Of a DNA stretch of 64,000 nt, positions 29,527 to 37,747 are shown in pieces; within the stretch, counting starts at the first letter, position 1, and each line of letters opens with the position of its first letter. The notes under the pieces are model-generated. The model was not told the origin of the DNA, searched no databases, and worked only from the letters and a program-made list of their open reading frames with translations. The position numbers were made by a program, and so were the translations under genes. The DNA comes from Alteromonas sp. 5E99-2. Its GTDB lineage: Bacteria; Pseudomonadota; Gammaproteobacteria; Enterobacterales; Alteromonadaceae. The stretch is from contig NZ_JAFNJE010000005.1 in assembly GCF_017368475.1 (NCBI RefSeq), forward strand, positions 124,001-188,000, in the 5' to 3' direction.

Positions 29527-30543
29527 TTGGAATTTTTATTTGAATACGGTTTATTTTTCGCAAAAGCAGCGACGATTGTGATTGCTGTTGCCATTGTTGC
29601 AGGTTTAATTGCTGGGGCTGCGATTAAGCAAAAACCTGAAAAGGGTCAACTAGATTTTAAATCGATCAGTAATCAATTAGACGACGTAACTGATTACGCA
29701 AGAGAAATGGTTTTAGGAAAAGCTGACTTGAAAAAGTTGGCAAAAGAACAAAAGAAAGAGCAAAAAGCGAAAGCCAAAAATCAAGAGTCATTGCCCAGAT
29801 TATTTGTGATTGATTTTAACGGCTCTATGGACGCCAATGAAGTTGATCATTTAAGAGAAGAAGTCACTGCTATTTTGTGTATTGCTAACGAAAAAGACGA
29901 AGTCTTAGTGAAAATTGAAAGTGGTGGTGGTGTCGTACATGGTTATGGTCTTGGCGCATCTCAGCTTCAGCGTATTAAAGATAAAAACATTCCGCTAGTT
30001 GCAGCGGTAGATAAAGTTGCAGCAAGCGGCGGTTACATGATGGCGTGTGTTGCAGATAAAGTATTGGCAGCGCCTTATGCAATAATTGGCTCTATTGGTG
30101 TAATTGCTCAATTACCTAATTTTAATAAGCTGTTAAAGAACAATCATATCGAATTTGAACAACACACTGCAGGTAACTTTAAACGTACCTTGACGGTATT
30201 TGGTGAAAATACCGATGAAGGTAGAGAGAAGTTTAGAGAAGAGTTAGGTGAAGTGCATGAAATGTTTAAACATCATGTGGGATCAAATAGACAAGACGTA
30301 GATATTGATAAAGTCGCAACGGGTGAACATTGGTATGGCCAGCAAGCGAAAACACTGGCATTGGTAGATGAAATTACTACATCTGATGATTATCTGATGC
30401 AAAGCAATGAAAGCAGAGACATTTTTGCAGTTAAATACTCACTTAAAAAGAGCGTGGCAGAAAAATTTGGCATTGCTGGTGCCACAGTGCTAGAAAAAAC
30501 ATTGATGCGCGTATGGAGCAGGGCATCTACTTGGTTTAAGTAG
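29527..30543 (+). CDS. sohB: SohB-type inner-membrane protease (S49 family)
   Basis: A 338-residue signal-peptide-peptidase-like serine protease anchored to the inner membrane. An N-terminal helix (about residues 12-31) is followed by a charged linker and the S49 domain, with the catalytic-serine region around VDKVAASGGYMMACVADK and GSIGV. The start is a TTG at 29527: AGAGGT lies 6 bases upstream, the N terminus (EFLFEYGLFFAKA) aligns with E. coli SohB, and no ATG occurs until residue 60. E. coli sohB is known as a multicopy suppressor of degP defects. Confidence 0.92.
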   Translation: MEFLFEYGLFFAKAATIVIAVAIVAGLIAGAAIKQKPEKGQLDFKSISNQLDDVTDYAREMVLGKADLKKLAKEQKKEQKAKAKNQESLPRLFVIDFNGSMDANEVDHLREEVTAILCIANEKDEVLVKIESGGGVVHGYGLGASQLQRIKDKNIPLVAAVDKVAASGGYMMACVADKVLAAPYAIIGSIGVIAQLPNFNKLLKNNHIEFEQHTAGNFKRTLTVFGENTDEGREKFREELGEVHEMFKHHVGSNRQDVDIDKVATGEHWYGQQAKTLALVDEITTSDDYLMQSNESRDIFAVKYSLKKSVAEKFGIAGATVLEKTLMRVWSRASTWFK

Positions 30544-30932
30544 TAAACATTCAAGATAGTATAGTTACTGTTGCTGAGCGGTCCTTTGATGCCTATAAAA
30601 GGAGCGCTCAGAATACGCTAAGAAACGTTAGTGCTTGCGACTAATGTTAACGCAGTAGTGGTTAATCACCTTTCGCTAGGAAAAAAATCAAGTTGTTCCT
30701 AAACGCTCAATAGGAATTGGAACTTCAAGTTGCTATATCAAACATAGCAAAAAGCGCTCCTTGGGTTACAAAGGAAACGCTATTTTGGCGATTACGCTTG
30801 TTTCTTTGATTTTACTATAAACGATACAAATAGCATTGTCAGAACTTGTAGAAGCGGATTTTCAGCATGCTACAAACGCTAACGCTATATTGCGCCTTCT
30901 GTTACCTTTTTATAGTTTAAGAGGTTAGCGAG
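30544..30932. other. Hairpin-rich intergenic region downstream of sohB
   Basis: These 389 bases carry no convincing ORF but at least five hairpins. The strongest is 30574-30611 (7 + 6 bp stem around one G-G mismatch, 10-base loop). Others are 30691-30724 (TTCCTA/TAGGAA core with outer AGTT/AACT), 30730-30750 (7-bp TTGCTAT/ATAGCAA), 30753-30781 (TCCTT/AAGGA inside AGCG/CGCT) and 30846-30875 (TTGTAG/CTACAA). The 30753-30781 element resembles the reverse complement of 30574-30611, suggesting inverted copies of one small motif. It could encode a structured RNA or be a repetitive element; no promoter was identified. Confidence 0.5.
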
Positions 30933-31241
30933 TTAGCGAGGCTTAATTGCACCTTTATTGTTATCCATAATTTTATTTTCCCAAAAATCTTTAACTGAAA
31001 AGCTTGCGGTTTTGACCTTTTTTGTCTTAGCCGGTTTCTTTGATTTTTTAGGTTTTTCAGCTGATGGGCTAGCGCTTGATAAGTTGTCAGTCATTTCTTG
31101 CAACTGAGCTAACCTTATATTTTTGCCTCCGTCCACACTGTACCAACCACCTTTTGCTGTAATTTCAGGTGTTTTTCCATTGGCTTTGGAATAAGCATTA
31201 GAAAATGCCTGTATTACTTCATCTTTGTCTAACTTTGTCAT
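30933..31241 (-). CDS. Small basic hypothetical protein
   Basis: A 102-residue soluble protein of unknown function. Residues 1-52 look like a small folded domain with GGWYSVDGGKNIRL; residues 60-78 are a lysine/proline/serine-rich linker (for example KKSKKPAKTKK), and the last 20 residues may form a short helix. A basic tail of this kind often binds nucleic acid, but that is only suggestive. It is divergent from the ybgI-like gene and downstream of the hairpin-rich region on the opposite strand to sohB. The ribosome site is weak. Confidence 0.6.
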   Translation of the reverse strand: MTKLDKDEVIQAFSNAYSKANGKTPEITAKGGWYSVDGGKNIRLAQLQEMTDNLSSASPSAEKPKKSKKPAKTKKVKTASFSVKDFWENKIMDNNKGAIKPR

Positions 31242-31341
31242 TTTATCTAATTGAACCTAGTCGGGATGTTATAATAAGTTCCTTTTATAACGCGTTTTAA
31301 TTTCGCTGTCTAATTTGTCGTTTAAATGCTATGGAATTGTT

Positions 31342-32100
31342 ATGGGTCTGCTGAGAAAAAAACTTCTATCTTCTATTGATTCTCTACTGAAACCGAAAGA
31401 GATTAAAGACTTTTGTCCGAATGGATTACAAATTCAAGGTACTGATACTATTAATAAAATAGTGTCAGGTGTTACAGCATCTCAAGCGCTAATTGATGCT
31501 GCAATTGATGTGGGAGCCGATACAATTTTGGTTCACCACGGGTATTTTTGGAAAGGAGAAAGTCAGCCTTTAGTAGGAATGAAATACAAGCGTATAAAAT
31601 CTTTGCTCGATAATAACGTAAATTTGATAGCGTACCACCTTCCTTTAGATGTACATCCATTGTGTGGAAACAACGCTCAACTAGGAAAGTTATTGCAGTT
31701 GGATGATGTTTCACCTGTTTCTGATGTGAAACCTAATGGCATTGTTTATTCGGGCTCTAGCCGTAAACCTCTTAGCGGTAAAGAAGTTAAATGTCACCTA
31801 GAAAGCAGCTTGGAAAGAGATGTGTTGTGGGTAGGAAGTGATTCTCCTATACGCACACTTGCGTGGTGTACTGGCGGCGGGCAAGGGTATATCGATGCAG
31901 CTGTTGAGGCCGGTGTAGATGCCTTTATTACCGGAGAGGTTTCTGAACAAACAGTACATATTGCACGAGAAATGGGAATTCATTTTTTCTGCGCAGGGCA
32001 TCACGCTACTGAACGTTATGGCGTTAAAGCATTAGGTGAATGGATTGCTGAAAACCACGATGTAGACGTCCAGTTTATCGATATTCCTAATCCAGCTTAA
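31342..32100 (+). CDS. ybgI: Nif3-like dinuclear metal protein (YbgI family)
   Basis: A 252-residue protein of the NIF3/YbgI family, hexameric toroids that bind two metal ions; the reaction is uncertain. The segments GVTASQALIDAA, VHHGYFWKGE and CAGHHATERYG, which supply the metal ligands, are conserved. I use ATG 31342; an upstream in-frame TTG at 31315 has less support, though the ribosome site for 31342 is also weak. The stop overlaps a possible start of cmoM, so the two genes are probably co-transcribed. Confidence 0.88.
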   Translation: MGLLRKKLLSSIDSLLKPKEIKDFCPNGLQIQGTDTINKIVSGVTASQALIDAAIDVGADTILVHHGYFWKGESQPLVGMKYKRIKSLLDNNVNLIAYHLPLDVHPLCGNNAQLGKLLQLDDVSPVSDVKPNGIVYSGSSRKPLSGKEVKCHLESSLERDVLWVGSDSPIRTLAWCTGGGQGYIDAAVEAGVDAFITGEVSEQTVHIAREMGIHFFCAGHHATERYGVKALGEWIAENHDVDVQFIDIPNPA

Positions 32101-32114
32101 TGATAAGACACACA

Positions 32115-32861
32115 ATGACTTCAGATACCCATTTTAATGGTATAGCAGGTAAATTTGATAAGAATATCTACGGCACGCTGAAAGGTAAATTAAGGCATGC
32201 GCTGCTTACTGATTTGATCACAGAACGACTTAAACATAGCAAAAATCTTAGGGTGTTAGATTTAGGCTGCGGTACGGGCATTATGGCAAAAGAATGTTTG
32301 GCTTTGGGACACAGCGTTGATGTTGTCGACCCGTCCAATGAAATTTTGAATAAAGCAAAAGTATTATTGGGAAGTAGCGAAAAAGCGGAATTTTTTTGTA
32401 GCTCATTACAGTCCTATTCCTCGGTTGAGAAATATGACCTAGTTATTTGTCATGCCGTTTTAGAGTGGTTGGCTAACCCGCTTGAACAGCTGACGCACAT
32501 AGTGAGCTTCCTTAAGCCGAAAGGGCTGTTATCGCTTAGTGCATTTAATAAAGATGCGCTGCGCTTTGGTAGCATGGCCTACGGGAATTTTGATTATGTC
32601 GATAGAGATATGAAAGCCAAAAAGCAGGTGCGTTTAAACCCGCAAAACCCTATTGCGCCACGAGAATTGCTTAGTGCATTAAACGCATTAAATTTGAATA
32701 TTGAAAGCAAAGCGGGGATCCGTTGCTTTCATGACTACGTTAAGCGGCCCATTGACGATAGCGAATTTGAATTACTGTTTAAATTAGAAAAACAATACGC
32801 GGGTGTTGAGCCTTATTTGTGGTTAGGTAAGTACTTCCATGTCTTTGCCACGGTAAACTAA
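32115..32861 (+). CDS. cmoM: tRNA 5-carboxymethoxyuridine methyltransferase CmoM
   Basis: A 248-residue SAM-dependent methyltransferase that methylates cmo5U34 to mcmo5U34 in tRNA. The FNGIAGKFDKNIYGTLKG start, the SAM motif VLDLGCGTG, HAVLEWLANP and YGNFDYVDRDMKAKKQ match E. coli CmoM (formerly SmtA). The start at 32115 aligns with the family; ATG 32100 would add five residues and overlap ybgI. The last 39 bases overlap the end of the convergent EamA gene. cmoA and cmoB, which make the substrate nucleoside, are in the same window at 57954-59656. Confidence 0.92.
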   Translation: MTSDTHFNGIAGKFDKNIYGTLKGKLRHALLTDLITERLKHSKNLRVLDLGCGTGIMAKECLALGHSVDVVDPSNEILNKAKVLLGSSEKAEFFCSSLQSYSSVEKYDLVICHAVLEWLANPLEQLTHIVSFLKPKGLLSLSAFNKDALRFGSMAYGNFDYVDRDMKAKKQVRLNPQNPIAPRELLSALNALNLNIESKAGIRCFHDYVKRPIDDSEFELLFKLEKQYAGVEPYLWLGKYFHVFATVN

Positions 32862-33731
32862 TCGATTGAGTTTACCCATGGCAATAACATTCCCTATAAG
32901 CACTACGACCACACCTATGGCTGATGTTATTGTCCAAATATATCCCTCAAAAAAGGTGGAAATACCCAAGGCAACAATAGGGTATATAAGTACAACGTAA
33001 GTTGCTCTGTCAGAACCAATACGCTGTATAAGCTTCATGTAGGCACCAAACGCAAACACAGAACCAAACACGGCTAAATAGCAAAGAGCGACGTAAAATT
33101 CAGTGGAAGGCGGTAGAGTGTAGTGAGCACCAGACGCTAACCCGAACCCATATAGAAAAATAAGAGAGTATGCCATGGCAAAAAAGTTGAACTGAACAAC
33201 AGGTGTACTCTTATCTAGTGTTTTTTCTGAAATGATATTTCCAACCGAAGCAGCAATGAAACTACACAAAGCGCATAACAGACCAAGGGCTAAATTTTGC
33301 TGTACGGACATTTTGTCGAACTCGGGATAGAATATCGCGATAGTGCCGAACAAACCTAAGGTTGCGCCTAGAAAAACTTCTATACGAACAGGTTTTTTTA
33401 ATACTATCCAGCGTAATAAGACAGTGAAGTAAATCACCGATGAACTCAAAACTGCTAGTATCGCGCTTACAATGTGCTGTTGTGCCGCATATAAAAAGGA
33501 ATAGTCCAATGTATACAAACATAGGCCAACAAAGAGCGCGCCTATATGTACACGTTTAGGTAAACGAAACGAGCGTTTTGTGAATAGCCCCCAAAGACCA
33601 AGGAACACAGCGGCAATAGTGAAGCGCCACGAAACAGCAACAATTGGGTCAACACTGTCTATCTGATAATTGATAGCTATCCAGGTGGATCCCCAAACAA
33701 GGGTACAAAGCACAAATAAAACTGCATTCAT
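32823..33731 (-). CDS. EamA/DMT family transporter
   Basis: A 302-residue integral membrane protein with ten predicted helices in two EamA repeats, typical of the drug/metabolite transporter superfamily. The LVWGSTWIAI segment in helix 1 is characteristic. The substrate (an amino acid, nucleoside, metabolite or drug, probably exported) cannot be told from sequence. Its 3' end overlaps that of cmoM by 39 bases in a convergent arrangement, so the two transcripts are complementary there. Confidence 0.88.
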   Translation of the reverse strand: MNAVLFVLCTLVWGSTWIAINYQIDSVDPIVAVSWRFTIAAVFLGLWGLFTKRSFRLPKRVHIGALFVGLCLYTLDYSFLYAAQQHIVSAILAVLSSSVIYFTVLLRWIVLKKPVRIEVFLGATLGLFGTIAIFYPEFDKMSVQQNLALGLLCALCSFIAASVGNIISEKTLDKSTPVVQFNFFAMAYSLIFLYGFGLASGAHYTLPPSTEFYVALCYLAVFGSVFAFGAYMKLIQRIGSDRATYVVLIYPIVALGISTFFEGYIWTITSAIGVVVVLIGNVIAMGKLNRLVYRGKDMEVLT

Positions 33732-33794
33732 TTTAATATCTTTTTATAAAAGTGAGTTTTTGGGATGTTTTCGGTATTTCGATTAACGTCCGCG

Positions 33795-34280
33795 TTAGTT
33801 TAAAACTGTGTCAATATCCTGATACAAACGATTGGGCTGGGTTGCTGGCGCAAAACGCTTAATTACTTTTCCTTGTTTGTTTACTAGAAATTTAGTGAAA
33901 TTCCATTTTATTCTTTCGCTACCTAAAACGCCAGGTGCACCGGATTTCAAATGAGTATAAAGAGGGTGGGCATTTTTTCCATTCACTTCAATTTTTGCAA
34001 ATAAAGGGAAAGAAACACGGAACTTAGCGGTACAGAAATTTGCAATTTCTTGGTTTTCATTAGGCTCTTGATTTCCAAACTGGTTGCAGGGAAATGCCAA
34101 AATTGAAAATGGAGCCTCTTTGTAGTGATTATACATTTTCTCTAAGCCTTCATATTGAGGAGTAAAGCCACATTGGCTGGCCGTATTGACAATTAGCAAA
34201 GCGGAATCTTTAAATGTGCTGAGAGCTAGCTCAGAACCATTTGATAATGTTGCGTTGAAATCATAAACAGTTTTAGGCAT
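33795..34280 (-). CDS. Glutathione peroxidase family thiol peroxidase
   Basis: A 161-residue peroxidase of the glutathione peroxidase family (BtuE type). The catalytic tetrad residues are visible: Cys37 in NTASQCGFTPQYEGLE, Gln71 in FGNQEP, and Trp126 and Asn127 in KWNFTKF. It has cysteine rather than selenocysteine, so it probably uses thioredoxin or glutathione to reduce peroxides. No signal peptide, so cytoplasmic. It stands between the EamA transporter and the receiver-TPR gene, all on the minus strand, possibly with its own promoter. Confidence 0.93.
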   Translation of the reverse strand: MPKTVYDFNATLSNGSELALSTFKDSALLIVNTASQCGFTPQYEGLEKMYNHYKEAPFSILAFPCNQFGNQEPNENQEIANFCTAKFRVSFPLFAKIEVNGKNAHPLYTHLKSGAPGVLGSERIKWNFTKFLVNKQGKVIKRFAPATQPNRLYQDIDTVLN

Positions 34281-34328
34281 AAAAAGGCTTAAATGACGTA
34301 AGGTAATAGTAGAGGAGTATAACCAACT

Positions 34329-35975
34329 TTAGCTCTGATTAAGATGGGCGCCTGAATTTTTAACGTAACCCATATTGTTTTTAATGGTTTTAAATCTATG
34401 CTCGTTGGTTGCATTGAGCGACAGCTGAGAGATTTCATTTATTATTAAATCAATAGTGACATGACGATAAGACTCTTTACCCAGTTCAACCATGCATTGA
34501 AGTAGGTTCAATGAGAATGCGGGCATAGAGGATATTCGTTGGTATGCGCTGTAGAATAAAGGCATGGCTTTTTCAGCTTGGTTATTGGAGAACAGCAACA
34601 TACCTTCTTCATTTAATCTTACGGCTTTTTCTTGGTCAATCCCTACGTGCTTTTCACTTTCAATTAAACCTGCATTCATAACGCTTAACCATGTTTGGTC
34701 TTGGGATAAGGTTAGGCGCATTTCTGCTTGGGCTAGCAAGCCTTTTGCTGTTTCTATGTCTCCCATAGAATGAAAGACTTTTGCTGCAGTAAATAATGCT
34801 GACGGATGTGCATTATTTAATGTGAGAAGAGAGGTTTCTTCAATAATCCGTTTGGCTTTATCAATATCACCTTCGAGTGTTGCGGAGTAGGCGATTAATA
34901 CTTCTCGTTGTACTTTTAATTGAAGGTCTGACTCACCTCGAGTGCCCATTCCGATGAGCTTTCTCGCTTGTGATAGGCTTTCAGATCTTTGATTTTTAGG
35001 TGTTTCTTCTGCGATAGCAATATAGAACTCAGCTAACTCGCAGGTGAATTCATCGAACAGCTCTCGTACACTGCGATTATGTTCTCGCTGCTTCTGCAAT
35101 AATGATATGCCTTCCAGTACTTTGTTTTGCTTGCGAAAAGCGAAGGTCTTTAATTTTGTTGCAGATATACTTAAATTACTTACATTTATATTGTCTAAGT
35201 GTTCACATGCTTCGCTATACGATTTTTCTTCAATGCTTAAGCTCGCCAACCACTCAAATGCTCTGTCTCGAGTAAAACTTGACCTCAGCATCAGCTTTAA
35301 TGTGCTTTCACATTCCTGCCATTCCCCTAAAAAGAACTGACATTTAATTTTGCCCCAGTGCGCCCATAAAACCTTGTGTGAGCGCTGTAACACTGAATCA
35401 TATAATTTGCTTGCAGCCGTGTAGAAACCGTTCTGAACTAATAACTGAGCAAAGAGGCGGTTTAAATCGGGTAAAAATTTACTCGATGGAGACTGTTTAT
35501 TTTGTGCCTGTAATACCAAGGCTTTTGTTTGCTTTAGCGCATCTGAGAAGTGCTTAGCATCCATTAATAACTTCACGTCATTGAGTATTTCACGTGATTC
35601 AATATAGTGATTAATATGACGCAGCAATACTGCCATTGTATAAGGCTTTAGAATTAATACATCGGGATGTAAATCCATTATTTGGCCAATGTTTTTGGCG
35701 CTGCGTTCACCGGTCATGAAAATAATACCGGTACTCGGTTTGATATGGCCCGACACTAATAGCGAATGTACACAATCAACGCCGTTTCTATGTTGCCCTA
35801 AATGGTAATCAATAATGATAACGTCAATTTTCATGCGTTTTAATGCTGAACGAAGCTCGTTGCCATTAGAAAAGCTATAGATGTCGAAAAGCCCTAACGG
35901 CAGCAAATTGCTACGCAGATTAGTGCGCGCAGTAGCATTATCTTCAACGATGGCTAAGCGTAATTGATGATCCAT
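34329..35975 (-). CDS. Response regulator with receiver domain and TPR-like output
   Basis: A 548-residue protein with an N-terminal CheY-like receiver domain (residues 5-125): acidic pocket Glu11/Asp12, phosphoacceptor Asp56 in IIDYHLG, Thr88 and Lys110. The remaining 420 residues are helical and read as tetratricopeptide-type repeats (for example CEHLDNINVS, AKRIIEETSLL, AKGLLAQAEMRL), without a DNA-binding, enzymatic or GGDEF domain. Output is therefore likely through protein-protein contacts. No histidine kinase lies beside it, so its partner is unlinked. Similar orphan proteins occur in Alteromonadales and Vibrio, with little known function. Confidence 0.85.
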   Translation of the reverse strand: MDHQLRLAIVEDNATARTNLRSNLLPLGLFDIYSFSNGNELRSALKRMKIDVIIIDYHLGQHRNGVDCVHSLLVSGHIKPSTGIIFMTGERSAKNIGQIMDLHPDVLILKPYTMAVLLRHINHYIESREILNDVKLLMDAKHFSDALKQTKALVLQAQNKQSPSSKFLPDLNRLFAQLLVQNGFYTAASKLYDSVLQRSHKVLWAHWGKIKCQFFLGEWQECESTLKLMLRSSFTRDRAFEWLASLSIEEKSYSEACEHLDNINVSNLSISATKLKTFAFRKQNKVLEGISLLQKQREHNRSVRELFDEFTCELAEFYIAIAEETPKNQRSESLSQARKLIGMGTRGESDLQLKVQREVLIAYSATLEGDIDKAKRIIEETSLLTLNNAHPSALFTAAKVFHSMGDIETAKGLLAQAEMRLTLSQDQTWLSVMNAGLIESEKHVGIDQEKAVRLNEEGMLLFSNNQAEKAMPLFYSAYQRISSMPAFSLNLLQCMVELGKESYRHVTIDLIINEISQLSLNATNEHRFKTIKNNMGYVKNSGAHLNQS

Positions 35976-36091
35976 TGTGTCTATTAGTTACAATTGGTTG
36001 CCTTTGAGCATAGCAAGAGCTTTGTTAATCGTCATCCTTGAAATTGTGTATACTTTAATTTATCGAACATCTAGATGCGTATTATAAGACA

Positions 36092-37180
36092 ATGAATACA
36101 AATAATGTTTCCTCTACTTCCCTTATTATTAGCGATGTAGAGTTACATGATAATTGTGTAATGAAGCAAGTTACGCTGAATAGTCCAAGTTCCCACAATG
36201 CGCTAAATTTTGACATGGCCAAGGCGTTACTCTCTGAGCTTAAGCAATGGCAATATGAAGATTCTGTCTCTGTCATACTTATTTCTGGCGCAGGAGACAA
36301 GGCATTTTGTGCTGGTGGCGATGTCGTTGCTATGTATGATGATATGGTTAAGCAAGCTAAGGGAATGCCAAAAGGCGTAAGTGATTTCTTTACCCTTGAA
36401 TATGAATTAGATTTATTTATTCATCAGTACTCAAAGCCCATTATTGCCTTTGGTGAAGGTTATGTTATGGGTGGGGGTTTAGGGCTATTTGCAGGCGCTA
36501 GCCACAAAATTGTGACACCTAACTCTCGATTAGCTATGCCCGAAATTAGCATCGGTTTGTACCCAGACGTTGGGGCAAGTTATTTTTTATCTCGGCTTCC
36601 TGATGGCGTCGGCTTATTTTTGGGGTTAACGGGGGCTCATTGCAATGCGTATGATGCAATGAACATTGGTCTAGCCTCAGCATTATTAGCCAATGGTTCG
36701 TTACCAGGTTTGATTAATGAGCTTGTGGCTGTTAGTAAAAATACACCTCTTACCGCTGATATCACTAGCAGTGTAATAAACGGCTTAAGTCTTCCTTACA
36801 AAAGTACTGAGTGTGTATTAGAACAGCACGCTGGCTTTTTCGAAAAAATAGGCAAAACCCAAAGCCTGCAGGCTGCATCTGCACTGATAAACAGCATTGA
36901 CGCAACAACACCTTGGTTATACAAAGCAAAACAGTCATTTTTAGCAGGCTCGTCAATTAGTGCGCATTTGGTGTGGGAACAAATGCAAAGAGGCGTTACC
37001 ATGAGCTTAGAAGAGTGTTTTGAAATGGAACTGTTGATGAGTACTCGATGTGCTGAAGTTGGAGAGTTTCAAGAAGGTGTAAGAGCGCGATTAATCGACA
37101 AAGATCATTCCCCTAAATGGCTTTACCCTGACATAGAAGCTGTACCTAAGTCGTTAATTGAACGCTTTTTCACAGAATAA
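36092..37180 (+). CDS. Enoyl-CoA hydratase/isomerase family, 3-hydroxyisobutyryl-CoA hydrolase-like
   Basis: A 362-residue crotonase-superfamily enzyme of the long ECH_2 type, as in 3-hydroxyisobutyryl-CoA hydrolase of valine breakdown. The oxyanion-hole segments FCAGGDVVAMYDD and GYVMGGGLGLFAG and the active-site acid region MPEISIGLYPDVGASYFLS are conserved, and the length exceeds simple enoyl-CoA hydratases (about 260). The C-terminal FEMELLMSTRC segment is typical of this group. No other valine-catabolic genes adjoin; gmhB follows after 6 bases, which may be operonic but is functionally unrelated. Confidence 0.88.
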   Translation: MNTNNVSSTSLIISDVELHDNCVMKQVTLNSPSSHNALNFDMAKALLSELKQWQYEDSVSVILISGAGDKAFCAGGDVVAMYDDMVKQAKGMPKGVSDFFTLEYELDLFIHQYSKPIIAFGEGYVMGGGLGLFAGASHKIVTPNSRLAMPEISIGLYPDVGASYFLSRLPDGVGLFLGLTGAHCNAYDAMNIGLASALLANGSLPGLINELVAVSKNTPLTADITSSVINGLSLPYKSTECVLEQHAGFFEKIGKTQSLQAASALINSIDATTPWLYKAKQSFLAGSSISAHLVWEQMQRGVTMSLEECFEMELLMSTRCAEVGEFQEGVRARLIDKDHSPKWLYPDIEAVPKSLIERFFTE

Positions 37181-37186
37181 AAATCA

Positions 37187-37747
37187 ATGAATAAAAATAA
37201 AGCCCTTTTTTTAGACCGAGATGGTGTCATTAATCAGGATATTGCGTATCTGTATAAGCCTGAAGACTTCGTTTGGATCCCTGGTATTATAGCGCTGATG
37301 CAACGATTTCAAATGGCAGGATATAAGTTGATTATCGTTACCAATCAATCGGGAATTGGCCGAGGCTATTATTCAGAATCAGACTTCCATATTTTAAGTC
37401 ATTGGATGAAAACATCGTTAGCAAAATCTAATGTTAACATTGATGCTATATATTATTGCCCTCATCATCCGACTGAAGCTAAAGGGCCTTACTTGAAAGA
37501 ATGCGAATGCAGAAAGCCTTCGCCGGGCATGCTAACCACGGCCATAAATGAGCACAGTATAGATCCAGAACAAAGCGTATTAATTGGAGATAGTTGGCGT
37601 GATATTGAGGCTGCAGTAGCTGCGCAGGTTAAAACCAGTTACTACTTTACAGCTGATGTAAAAGAACAAAAGCGCCAACACATATTACAAAGTAATGGCG
37701 CTATTGTAGCGACGTCCCAGTTATCCAGTATCAAGCCACTGATTTAA
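37187..37747 (+). CDS. gmhB: D-glycero-beta-D-manno-heptose-1,7-bisphosphate 7-phosphatase
   Basis: A 186-residue HAD-family phosphatase making heptose-1-phosphate for the lipopolysaccharide inner core. Nucleophile Asp10 and Asp12 lie in FLDRDGVIN; the zinc-binding Cys/His loop reads CPHHP...CECRKP; IGDSWRDIEAA is the metal-binding motif IV. Length is close to E. coli GmhB (191). It follows the crotonase-family gene by 6 bases and converges with yejM, with a 4-base overlap of stop regions. Confidence 0.92.
   Translation: MNKNKALFLDRDGVINQDIAYLYKPEDFVWIPGIIALMQRFQMAGYKLIIVTNQSGIGRGYYSESDFHILSHWMKTSLAKSNVNIDAIYYCPHHPTEAKGPYLKECECRKPSPGMLTTAINEHSIDPEQSVLIGDSWRDIEAAVAAQVKTSYYFTADVKEQKRQHILQSNGAIVATSQLSSIKPLI

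Noticed and set aside
30544..30932. Integron attC-like array
   Set aside because: The stems do not carry the GTTRRRY/RYYYAAC core sites and there is no integrase or cassette structure nearby.
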